Origin: JAAZMI01 sp964603615
GTDB lineage: Bacteria; Bacillota; Dethiobacteria; DTU022; UBA8154
Direction of reading: 5' to 3'
Length of the DNA: 16,606 bases
NCBI GenBank assembly: GCA_964603615.1
Contig: CAZRVU010000038.1
Location: 1-16,606 of the forward strand
Of the stretch, positions 1 to 6,460 are shown piece by piece. How positions within the stretch are numbered: position 1 is the stretch's first letter; each line of letters opens with the position of its first letter. Both the position numbers and the translations under genes were made by a program. Under the pieces are notes generated by a model. It had not been told where the DNA came from. It searched no databases and saw nothing but the letters and a program-made list of their open reading frames with translations.

Positions 1-82
1 CAGAAATAATAATACCGGCCCCCAACGCAAAAAAGTAAAAAAGATGACCTCGCAAAGCAACAAAAAAATTAAAGCTTGCCCT

Positions 83-105
83 AACAGGAAAGTCTAAAGC
101 CTGTT
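83..105. terminator. weak hairpin downstream of the YolD-like gene
   Basis: AACAGG (83-88) and CCTGTT (100-105) form a perfect 6-bp inverted repeat around an 11-nt loop. On the minus strand a T-rich stretch follows about 15 nt later; on the plus strand a CTTTTT run follows within 10 nt. The position after the YolD-like stop codon fits a terminator, but the stem is short and the T-tracts are not adjacent. The rest of 1-172 shows no supported gene. Confidence 0.25.
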
Positions 106-172
106 TTCCCGTCTTTTTACTGTAATCAGGCCGGCCATTAGCGCTATTGCCACCAGTATTACCATGCATTTT

Positions 173-535
173 TTAGCAACAACCGGCATCATCCCCGTGA
201 ATTTCCTCCAACGAAACGATGCTGCTTAAGAGAATCCTTTTTTCAGCTCCGGCATCCCGTATGAAAATTTCCCGGCTCAGCGGAGCATACTTACAGACAA
301 CTCCTTGGAGCGAATGTTCCCCCTGTTCATTCATGTAGCAAACCAACAACTTTTTCCCCTGCTGCAGGGAGGTGGCCAGCAGGCGCTCCCATAGCGCGTA
401 CTGCTGTTCGTCAATACAGGGACAGCGTGTTTCCTCCCTTTTTCGCTGTTCCGCATGGTGGCGGTTGAGAGCCTCACGATGTTCCGGCAACATCAAGCTA
501 CTACAAAGAAACTGATTGAACATTTTTTTGCTCAT
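173..535 (-). CDS. YolD-like family protein (SOS-regulated)
   Basis: A 120-residue protein with the YolD-like layout: a short basic N-terminus, the hallmark MLPEHREAL at residues 15-23, a helical stretch ending near residue 60, then a small beta-rich half (VCYMNEQGEHSLQGVV) and a terminal hydrophobic strand. YolD-like proteins of Bacillota are usually encoded next to UvrX/YqjW-type Y-family polymerases and are thought to be small partners of them; their biochemical role is not settled. Here the polymerase lies 3.7 kb away at 4270-5511. The ATG at 535 has GGGAG (545-550) 9 nt upstream. A strong promoter with a LexA box lies at 648-691, so damage induction is likely. The 3' end is cysteine-rich (AGCC). 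Family assignment is from motif recognition. Confidence 0.8.
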   Translation of the reverse strand: MSKKMFNQFLCSSLMLPEHREALNRHHAEQRKREETRCPCIDEQQYALWERLLATSLQQGKKLLVCYMNEQGEHSLQGVVCKYAPLSREIFIRDAGAEKRILLSSIVSLEEIHGDDAGCC

Positions 536-647
536 GCGGACCCCACTCCCTTACTCTCCTTTTTTCTTCCCTAGGTTTCCCTTTCCGCTTCACCCCTGTC
601 CCTTTTCCCCCATATTTTTCTTCACTTTTCCCTCCCACCGATCTACT

Positions 648-661
648 CGAACACCCGTTCC
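648..661 (-). promoter_or_regulatory. LexA (SOS) box of the YolD-like gene
   Basis: CGAACACCCGTTCC contains GAAC-N4-GTTC; the minus-strand reading has GAAC-GGGT-GTTC, with the spacer fitting RNRY of the Bacillus LexA consensus. It begins 2 bp after the -10 element of the minus-strand promoter, where a bound repressor would block initiation. The same layout occurs at the polymerase gene (4235-4252). Confidence 0.8.
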
Positions 662-662
662 C

Positions 663-691
663 ATTGTATCCCTGGCCGGCCTGCCCGTCAA
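663..691 (-). promoter_or_regulatory. sigma-A promoter of the YolD-like gene
   Basis: On the minus strand TTGACG (691-686), a 17-bp spacer and TACAAT (668-663) give five of six matches at both elements. The predicted transcript starts within the LexA box and carries a leader of roughly 120 nt before the ATG at 535. Confidence 0.78.
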
Positions 692-783
692 GGAATAAAA
701 CAAGGTTGATAAACCCGCTTTTATTCCTATCTGTTACTACAAATAGTTTATGTAACCACCCTTCTTCATCCTCGAACTAAATC

Positions 784-867
784 GATAAATGATTCCACTA
801 AAAAATTACATTCTGCTGCATAAAACGAAATTTGCTTGGGCGGGAGCTGTAAAAATCAGTCATGAAG
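784..867 (+). repeat. dispersed repeat, copy A (single arm)
   Basis: This stretch matches the reverse complement of 13324-13411. In the core, 808-859 against 13384-13333, 51 of 52 bases are the same by direct comparison; the outer part (GATAAA, TGATTCCACT) also matches. A diverged third version is at 13170-13250. No open reading frame is shared by the copies, so this looks like a non-coding repeat family. It ends about 35 bp before the lepA -35 element. Confidence 0.85.
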
Positions 868-901
868 GAACTAGCTGCCTAAAAGGGGGTAAACCCGCTT
901 A

Positions 902-930
902 TTGCCATTGTTCGCTCTGGATGATATAAT
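902..930 (+). promoter_or_regulatory. sigma-A promoter of lepA
   Basis: TTGCCA (902-907), a 17-bp spacer and a perfect TATAAT (925-930) lie 38 bp before the lepA start codon, giving a short leader that carries GGAGGT at 957-962. Confidence 0.75.
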
Positions 931-967
931 TTTACATGGTTTTTGAAGCTGTTCATGGAGGTCTAAA

Positions 968-2767
968 GTGAAACCGCAAAACATCAGGAATTTCTGTATT
1001 ATTGCACATATTGATCACGGTAAATCCACCCTGGCAGATCGCCTTCTGGAGATGACGGGGGCACTCTCTGCCAGGCAAATGCAAGAACAGGTTCTGGATC
1101 AAATGGATTTGGAGAGAGAGCGCGGCATCACAATCAAATTGCAAGCCGTGCGGCTGGAATACCGGGCCCGGGACGGGGAAAAATACATTTTGAACCTGAT
1201 CGATACCCCGGGCCATGTAGATTTTAGTTATGAAGTATCCAGAAGCCTGGCCGCTTGTGAAGGAGCAATCCTCATTGTGGACGCTGTGCAGGGCATAGAG
1301 GCCCAAACCTTGGCCAATGTTTACCTTGCCCTGGCACAAGATCTTAAAATTATTCCCGTCATCAATAAGATCGATCTGAAAAATGCCGATCCGGAGAGAA
1401 TAAAAAAGGAATTAAAAGGAATTTCCGGCTTGGACACCGCAGAAATCCTCCGTGTTTCTGCCAAAGAAGGCCTGGGCATTGAGGAGGTCCTTGAGACTAT
1501 CATCAAAAAAGTGCCGCCGCCAACCGGGAGCGATCCCGGAACACCTTTAAAAGCATTAATTTTTGATTCCCATTACGATACCTACCGCGGTGTCATCGCC
1601 TATGTCCGCGTCATGCAAGGCCATATTCAAAAGGGTGAAAGGGTAAAACTGATGCATACCGGCAGAATTTTTGAAGTGACAGAAACAGGTATTTTCCAGC
1701 CGGAGATGAAACCTACCGCCGGTCTGGCCGCCGGAGAAGTGGGGTACTTAATCGCGGCCATCAGAAAAGTCGAGGATGCCCGGGTGGGCGATACAGTTAC
1801 GACGGCAACCAACCCTGCCACGGAGGCCCTGCCCGGCTACCGCCGGGTTACACCCATGGTTTTTTGCGGGCTCTTTCCCCAGGATAACAATGATTTTGCA
1901 GCCTTACAGGAGGCCATTGAAAGGCTAAAGCTCAATGATGCAGCCCTGACCTATGAACCCGAAAAATCCACAGCTTTGGGACTTGGCTTCCGCTGCGGTT
2001 TTCTGGGACTGCTGCACATGGACATTGTCCGGGAAAGGCTGGAAAGAGAATATGATCTGAACTTGATCATTTCAGCACCAAGCGTAATCTATAAGGTGCA
2101 TAAAAAAGACGGCCAGATAGTGGAGCTTGATAACCCTGCCCTGCTGCCCCCTGTAGAAAAAAGATTAAAGATCGAAGAACCCTACGTGGAGGCAGCGCTT
2201 TTTTTGCCCGAAGACTATGTGGGGCCGGTTATGGAGCTTTGCCAGGAAAAAAGAGGCGATTTTAAAAACATGGAGTATCTGGAAACAGGCCGGATCAAAC
2301 TAACTTACCTCCTTCCCCTGGCAGAGATCATCTATGATTTTTTTGACTTGCTCAAGTCCCGCACCCGGGGCTACGCCTCCCTGGATTACGCCTTGCACGG
2401 GTATAGAGAATCCCAACTCGCCCTGGTGGATATCCTGGTGAACGCCGAAAAGGTGGACGCCCTCTCCTTTATAGCCCACCGCGACAAGGCCTACCAGCGT
2501 GGCAGGATAATTGTAGAGAAGCTCAGGGAGATTATCCCGAGGCAACTCTTTGAAGTACCCATACAGGCTGCCATTGAAAACAAGATCATTGCCAGGGAAA
2601 CCATCAAAGCCTTGCGCAAAAATGTCACGGAAAAACTTTACGGCGGGGATGTAACCCGCAAGAGAAAACTGCTGGAGAAACAAAAAGAAGGCAAAAAAAA
2701 GATGAAACAAATCGGCCGCGTGGAAATCCCCCAGGAAGCCTTTACGGCCGTCTTGAAAACAAAATAG
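968..2767 (+). CDS. lepA: elongation factor 4 (LepA), ribosome-associated GTPase
   Basis: A full-length, 599-residue translational GTPase of the LepA/EF-4 family, which acts on the ribosome during initiation and elongation. GTPase motifs are intact: G1 AHIDHGKS (13-20), G2 region RGITIK (52-57), G3 DTPGH (79-83), G4 NKID (133-136) and G5 SAK (164-166). The C-terminal half has the EF-G-like domains and the LepA-specific basic tail (ALHGYRESQLALVDILVN, then GGDVTRKRKLLEKQKEGKKK near residues 555-580). The start is GTG at 968 with GGAGGT five bases upstream. It has its own promoter and a terminator, so it is probably monocistronic. In many Bacillota lepA is followed by hemW and hrcA; here the next gene is a convergent nagZ, so the usual neighbourhood is absent. 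Confidence 0.97.
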   Translation: MKPQNIRNFCIIAHIDHGKSTLADRLLEMTGALSARQMQEQVLDQMDLERERGITIKLQAVRLEYRARDGEKYILNLIDTPGHVDFSYEVSRSLAACEGAILIVDAVQGIEAQTLANVYLALAQDLKIIPVINKIDLKNADPERIKKELKGISGLDTAEILRVSAKEGLGIEEVLETIIKKVPPPTGSDPGTPLKALIFDSHYDTYRGVIAYVRVMQGHIQKGERVKLMHTGRIFEVTETGIFQPEMKPTAGLAAGEVGYLIAAIRKVEDARVGDTVTTATNPATEALPGYRRVTPMVFCGLFPQDNNDFAALQEAIERLKLNDAALTYEPEKSTALGLGFRCGFLGLLHMDIVRERLEREYDLNLIISAPSVIYKVHKKDGQIVELDNPALLPPVEKRLKIEEPYVEAALFLPEDYVGPVMELCQEKRGDFKNMEYLETGRIKLTYLLPLAEIIYDFFDLLKSRTRGYASLDYALHGYRESQLALVDILVNAEKVDALSFIAHRDKAYQRGRIIVEKLREIIPRQLFEVPIQAAIENKIIARETIKALRKNVTEKLYGGDVTRKRKLLEKQKEGKKKMKQIGRVEIPQEAFTAVLKTK

Positions 2768-2780
2768 AGACACCCGTATT

Positions 2781-2808
2781 TTTGATGAAGGCACATCAAA
2801 TATTTTTT
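2781..2808 (+). terminator. lepA terminator
   Basis: TTTGATG (2781-2787), a six-base loop and CATCAAA (2794-2800) form a perfect 7-bp stem followed by TATTTTTT. It lies 13 bp after the lepA stop, between two convergent genes. The stem is AT-rich, so efficiency may be moderate. On the minus strand no clear T-run follows. Confidence 0.6.
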
Positions 2809-2830
2809 AGTCAACTAGATAGAGGCCCAA

Positions 2831-4042
2831 TCAATCCATGCTGTATCTTTGTTTGAGTTTGATTATCCTGGCCACGCTGGCGTCAACCCGCTCCATGGTC
2901 AACTCCCCGTTTTGCACCGCTTCCTTTAACCTGCCTAAAACTTGTTCCTGATATTCACTGTGATGGCACACCAGTAGCATGTCTGCCCCCGCCAGCACCG
3001 CCTCCAGCGCTGCTTCTTCCAAAACATAATTTTCCGTAATCGCGCCCATTTCCAGATCGTCAGTAATAATCAGCCCTTTAAACCCCAAATCATGACGCAA
3101 GATGCCGGTTAATATCTGCCCGGACATCGTCGCCGGCCTTGCAGGATCTAGCTGCGGATAGATGATATGTGCAGTCATTATCGCCTCTGCACCACCGCTG
3201 ATTGCCTCCTTAAAGGGAACAAATTCAAAACTATCCAGCCTTTCCCGGGCATAATCCACTACCGGCAAGCCAAGGTGTGAATCCATACGCGTGTCCCCGT
3301 GACCGGGAAAATGTTTGACAACGGAAATAATATTTTTTCTCTGTAACCCCTTCATCATCGCTAGACCCAGTTCGCTGACAATTTGCGGATTATCTCCGAA
3401 GGATCTGTCACCAATAACTTCGTTTTGGGGGTTGCTGAAAATATCCAATACAGGTGCAAAGTTCATATTAAATCCAAAAGAGGCAAGGGCAGCACCTATC
3501 TCCTGTCCGACCATAAAAGAATATTCCGGATCATTCCGTTCGCCGTGTGCTTTATTGGAAGGAAACCGTGGCGAATTCCCCGGCAGACGGCTGATTCTTC
3601 CTCCTTCTTCATCCACCGCGATAAACAATGGAAACCGGTTACTCTTGTTGGCAGCCCTTAAATCAGTGATCAAGTTCAATAGCTGATTTTTATCTTCCAT
3701 ATTTCTGGAGAACAAAATTAGACCGCCAACCTGATGTTCCCTGATCAAGGATTCTACGTGATCATTAACCGCCGGGCCCTCAAACCCGGCAAAAACCATC
3801 TGCCCAATTTTCTCTTCCAAGGTCATTTCTTGAAGCACCTTGCTTATTTCGTTTTTAAACCTTTCTTCCAAATCTCTTTCATTGTTTTCCAGAGGATCCT
3901 GGCGGGCTTGTTCCCCTCCAGGAATTTCCTTTTCTCCGGGTCCGGGGAGAGGAGCAGATCGTCCCCACCCGGCACAGCCCGTTAAAATCACCACAAAAAA
4001 CAACATCAGGAAAATAGATAACAGCTTATTTTTCCCCAACAA
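2831..4042 (-). CDS. nagZ: beta-N-acetylglucosaminidase lipoprotein, GH3 family (NagZ-type)
   Basis: A 403-residue glycoside hydrolase family 3 protein. Family members release terminal N-acetylglucosamine from muropeptides in cell-wall recycling. A lipoprotein signal is clear: basic MLGKNK, hydrophobic stretch 8-20 and lipobox LTGC with Cys23, so the enzyme is probably anchored outside the membrane, as in Bacillus. The catalytic TIM barrel contains VDEEGGRISRLPG (143-155), KHFPGHGDT (243-251), the DSH dyad (Asp254/His256) and TDDLEMGAI with the likely nucleophile Asp328. The C-terminal GH3 domain of longer members is absent, which is normal for short NagZ forms. The start is TTG at 4042 or the adjacent TTG at 4039; GAGGTG (4052-4047) lies 4 or 7 nt upstream. 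It converges on lepA. Confidence 0.92.
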   Translation of the reverse strand: MLGKNKLLSIFLMLFFVVILTGCAGWGRSAPLPGPGEKEIPGGEQARQDPLENNERDLEERFKNEISKVLQEMTLEEKIGQMVFAGFEGPAVNDHVESLIREHQVGGLILFSRNMEDKNQLLNLITDLRAANKSNRFPLFIAVDEEGGRISRLPGNSPRFPSNKAHGERNDPEYSFMVGQEIGAALASFGFNMNFAPVLDIFSNPQNEVIGDRSFGDNPQIVSELGLAMMKGLQRKNIISVVKHFPGHGDTRMDSHLGLPVVDYARERLDSFEFVPFKEAISGGAEAIMTAHIIYPQLDPARPATMSGQILTGILRHDLGFKGLIITDDLEMGAITENYVLEEAALEAVLAGADMLLVCHHSEYQEQVLGRLKEAVQNGELTMERVDASVARIIKLKQRYSMD

Positions 4043-4125
4043 ATTACACCTCGCACTGCAGCCATTATGTGACGATCACAGTTTCCTGGATAGAACGCCC
4101 TGGCCCTATAAGCGACACCTAAATA

Positions 4126-4155
4126 AGTGTAGCATATTTTTAATGGTGCGGTAAA
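4126..4155 (-). promoter_or_regulatory. possible nagZ promoter
   Basis: On the minus strand TTTACC (4155-4150), an 18-bp spacer and TACACT (4131-4126) preceded by TG in the extended -10 position. Each hexamer matches four of six consensus bases, so the call is tentative. Confidence 0.4.
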
Positions 4156-4204
4156 CAACGCGGCAGATTAATCTAATTTCCAAAATTTACACCCGGAAAA
4201 TTCG

Positions 4205-4233
4205 TTGCCTTGACGCTAACTCCGATCTATAAT
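4205..4233 (+). promoter_or_regulatory. sigma-A promoter of the Y-family polymerase
   Basis: TTGCCT (4205-4210), a 17-bp spacer and a perfect TATAAT (4228-4233). A better -35 match (TTGACG, 4210-4215) is only 12 bp from TATAAT and so is unlikely to be used. The LexA box starts right after the -10. Confidence 0.7.
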
Positions 4234-4234
4234 T

Positions 4235-4252
4235 ATAGAACACCAGTTCTAT
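4235..4252 (+). promoter_or_regulatory. LexA (SOS) box of the Y-family polymerase
   Basis: ATAGAAC-ACCA-GTTCTAT is a perfect 7-bp inverted repeat containing GAAC-N4-GTTC, the core of the Bacillota LexA site. It overlaps the expected transcription start and ends just before the GGGGG ribosome binding stretch (4253-4257). Confidence 0.85.
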
Positions 4253-4269
4253 GGGGGTATCTTTATTCT

Positions 4270-5511
4270 ATGCCAGCGCCAAAAATAATCATGCTGGCCG
4301 ACATGGAATCCTTTTATGCCAGCGTCGAGGTTGCCAAAAACCCTGCTTTACGCGGAAAACCAGTGGCCGTTTGCGGGGATCCGCAAAAAAGACACGGCAT
4401 TGTTTTAGCTGCCACCAAAGAAGCCAAAGCTTACGGCGTTAAAGCAGGCATGGCGGCCTGGGAATGTGTAAGTATCTGTCCAAAAATAATTTTAGTCAGG
4501 CCCCACATGCAGGACTATCTCGATATGTCTTTAAAAATTACGGATATTTTAGCCAAGTTTACTGATCGGGTTTCTCCTTATTCCATTGACGAACAATTCC
4601 TGGATATGACCGGATGTGAAAGGCTTTTTGGCCCCCCGGAAGAAATGGCCGTGTGCATGCTCCAAAAAGTTTGGGGAAAAACCGGCATTAAATGCCGCAT
4701 CGGAATCGGGGAAAACCCCCTGCAGGCTAAGATGGCCTGTGACCGGTTCGCCAAAAAAAATGAAACGGGGTTTTTTAGGTTATCCCACCAGAATTATGCG
4801 CAATATACCTGGCCCCTGCCTATCAAAGATTTGTTTGGCGTGGGTACCCGCATGGAACGTAATCTTTTTAATATCGGCGTGCGGACGATCGGGCAACTGG
4901 CCCGCCTGCCCAAGGAAGATTTGCAGCTTAGATGGGGCATCAATGGAGAAGTTTTATGGCTTAACGCACAGGGGATTGATTATTCTACAATAAAACCGCC
5001 GAATGACGCCAAAGATACCCGCCAGGGAACCAGCCATGCCATCACCCTGCCCCGGGATTACCGCTTTAAAAAGGAAATAGAGGTTGTTTTATTGGAGATC
5101 GCAGAAGAAGTCTGCCGGCGGGCCAGAACCTGGGGCAAGGTGGGGCGGGTCGTCCATCTTTATTGCCGGGGTGCCGATTTTGATTTCCCCGCGGGCTTTT
5201 CCAGGCAGATGCGGATGCCCGAACCGACCGCACTAACCATGGATATCTACACCTACGCTCTAAAGATATTTTACGCCCACTGGGACCGGCGGCCGGTCAG
5301 GACCCTCGGCATCGGCCTGACAGGCCTTTTTGATTTGCAAGAGATACAGCTTTCCCTCGTCGGGCAAAAAGAGAAAAAAATGGCCTTGGGCAGGGCCATG
5401 GATGCTATCAGAAGCCGCTATGGTCCGGCAAGCCTGTTCAGATCAACTTCCTTGACAGCAGGCGGGATGCTTTTTGACCGGGCCACCAAAATCGGCGGCC
5501 ACGAAGCCTAA
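4270..5511 (+). CDS. Y-family translesion DNA polymerase (UvrX/DinB-like)
   Basis: A 413-residue Y-family polymerase, expected to copy past damaged bases with low fidelity. The palm carries DMESFYASVE (11-20, Asp11) and SIDEQFLD (105-112, Asp107 and Glu108), the metal-binding acidic residues. The Gln after SIDE and the C-terminal IGGH resemble the UvrX/YqjW branch rather than classical DinB. Helix-hairpin-helix residues follow (LFGVGTRMERNLFNIGVRTI). The reading frame stays open upstream to a TTG at 4210, but that start would lie inside the promoter and LexA box, so ATG 4270 is chosen; GGGGG at 4253-4257 is a rather distant ribosome binding site. It is SOS-controlled by sequence and is probably the partner of the YolD-like gene at 173-535. 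Exact subfamily is inferred by eye. Confidence 0.93.
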   Translation: MPAPKIIMLADMESFYASVEVAKNPALRGKPVAVCGDPQKRHGIVLAATKEAKAYGVKAGMAAWECVSICPKIILVRPHMQDYLDMSLKITDILAKFTDRVSPYSIDEQFLDMTGCERLFGPPEEMAVCMLQKVWGKTGIKCRIGIGENPLQAKMACDRFAKKNETGFFRLSHQNYAQYTWPLPIKDLFGVGTRMERNLFNIGVRTIGQLARLPKEDLQLRWGINGEVLWLNAQGIDYSTIKPPNDAKDTRQGTSHAITLPRDYRFKKEIEVVLLEIAEEVCRRARTWGKVGRVVHLYCRGADFDFPAGFSRQMRMPEPTALTMDIYTYALKIFYAHWDRRPVRTLGIGLTGLFDLQEIQLSLVGQKEKKMALGRAMDAIRSRYGPASLFRSTSLTAGGMLFDRATKIGGHEA

Positions 5512-5599
5512 ATTTATAAAAGCCCCCCCGTTGATTACAAATCTAGCCAAATTCCCCTTCTAGACCAAAAATAAGATTTTACAGCAAAATATAACTTTC

Positions 5600-5628
5600 T
5601 TGCCTAAATTTAGCAGGAATACTATGTT
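5600..5628 (+). promoter_or_regulatory. possible promoter of the coiled-coil/deacetylase unit
   Basis: TTGCCT (5600-5605), a 17-bp spacer and TATGTT (5623-5628), four of six matches each, about 90 bp before the first gene of the unit. The surrounding DNA is AT-rich, so chance matches are easy. Confidence 0.3.
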
Positions 5629-5680
5629 TACTTAGCGAATATTGTTCTTTAGATATTTTTATGTCGATATGTGCACAACA

Positions 5681-5697
5681 AATGCCCGGTTGGCATT
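5681..5697 (+). promoter_or_regulatory. hairpin or operator just before the ribosome binding site
   Basis: AATGCC-CGGTT-GGCATT is a perfect 6-bp inverted repeat with a 5-base centre, ending 8 bp before the AAAGGAG ribosome binding site (5706-5712) of the coiled-coil gene. It could be a protein-binding site or a leader hairpin; nothing distinguishes the two. Confidence 0.35.
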
Positions 5698-5720
5698 AAT
5701 ATTCCAAAGGAGAAAAAATA

Positions 5721-6443
5721 ATGAGGAGAATTCCGTTCTTTAGAAAGGTGTTAAGTAAAAACCAACAAGTTAGCAAAGAACAGGAAAATACCTATAACGT
5801 GAATGTTATTGAAGTGCCTAACGAAGAAAATGCCAACGAACCTTCCCAAGAAATATTTACATTAAACGATAGCGATGATGATTTTTCCTCGAATTTGTTA
5901 GCTATTGTCTTTGGCGTCATTGAAGAACGCAGAAAAATGTCACTATTAATTGCAAAACAAAAAGAACAAATCGCTGAAACACAGACGATCAATGCCAGCA
6001 TCGTAGAAGAAAAAAGACAATTAACAAATTACATGGGAGAGCGCGAAAATCAATTAAAATCGCTGCAATATCAAATAAATGAATACCAGGATAAATATCA
6101 GGAATTGATAGAAGACTATAAAGAGTTAGAAATAAGCGAATTAAAAGAGCGGCAAAAACTTCAACAGCAGATTAAAGAACTGCAAGCTAACTATGACGCT
6201 CTTGCTGATGAACTGAAACAGTACCGGGAAGAGACAAGAATAAAAAATAACCGCTATAAAGATGAACTCAGGCAAGAAAAAGAAAAATACACCCGACTTT
6301 TGTTGCAACACAAAAAATTATCGGAAGATAATACCAGCCTTGTGGAAAAAATTGCATCCTTTACTAAGCAAATTTCTTCGGTGCAAATGTTGAATAACAT
6401 TATTTCGGATGAACATAAAATGTCAGAAACCAACAATACCTAA
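5721..6443 (+). CDS. coiled-coil protein of unknown function
   Basis: A 240-residue protein not recognised as any named family. Residues 1-20 are basic (MRRIPFFRKVLSKNQQ), 25-55 are acidic and polar and probably disordered, and about 62-215 form a long Glu/Lys/Gln-rich helix with heptad spacing of Leu and Ile, typical of a coiled coil. There is no signal peptide or membrane segment, so it is expected in the cytoplasm. The ATG has AAAGGAG 8 nt upstream. The deacetylase gene follows after only 17 bp, so the two are very probably co-transcribed. Base composition is AT-rich (a sampled 60-base line, 6121-6180, has 20 G+C), poorer than the surrounding genes. A scaffold or positioning role for the membrane-bound neighbour is a guess from context. 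Confidence 0.75.
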   Translation: MRRIPFFRKVLSKNQQVSKEQENTYNVNVIEVPNEENANEPSQEIFTLNDSDDDFSSNLLAIVFGVIEERRKMSLLIAKQKEQIAETQTINASIVEEKRQLTNYMGERENQLKSLQYQINEYQDKYQELIEDYKELEISELKERQKLQQQIKELQANYDALADELKQYREETRIKNNRYKDELRQEKEKYTRLLLQHKKLSEDNTSLVEKIASFTKQISSVQMLNNIISDEHKMSETNNT

Positions 6444-6460
6444 ACAACCAGGGGATAAAA

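Larger units (their letters stand above)
536..967. other. 432-bp divergent intergenic region
   Basis: No supported gene. It holds, from left to right, a pyrimidine-rich (plus-strand) leader of the YolD-like transcript, a LexA box, the YolD promoter, one arm of a dispersed repeat, and the lepA promoter. An 11-base direct repeat TAAACCCGCTT occurs at 710-720 and 890-900, exactly 180 bp apart, on both sides of the dispersed repeat. Confidence 0.7.

Noticed and set aside
94..165. 23-residue hydrophobic peptide (MVILVAIALMAGLITVKRR...) after the YolD-like gene
   Set aside because: It looks like a small membrane peptide but has no ribosome binding site, and a frame this short occurs easily by chance.
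516..698. Plus-strand frame through the YolD promoter
   Set aside because: It is low-complexity Pro/Phe sequence from a pyrimidine-rich leader and overlaps the promoter and LexA box.
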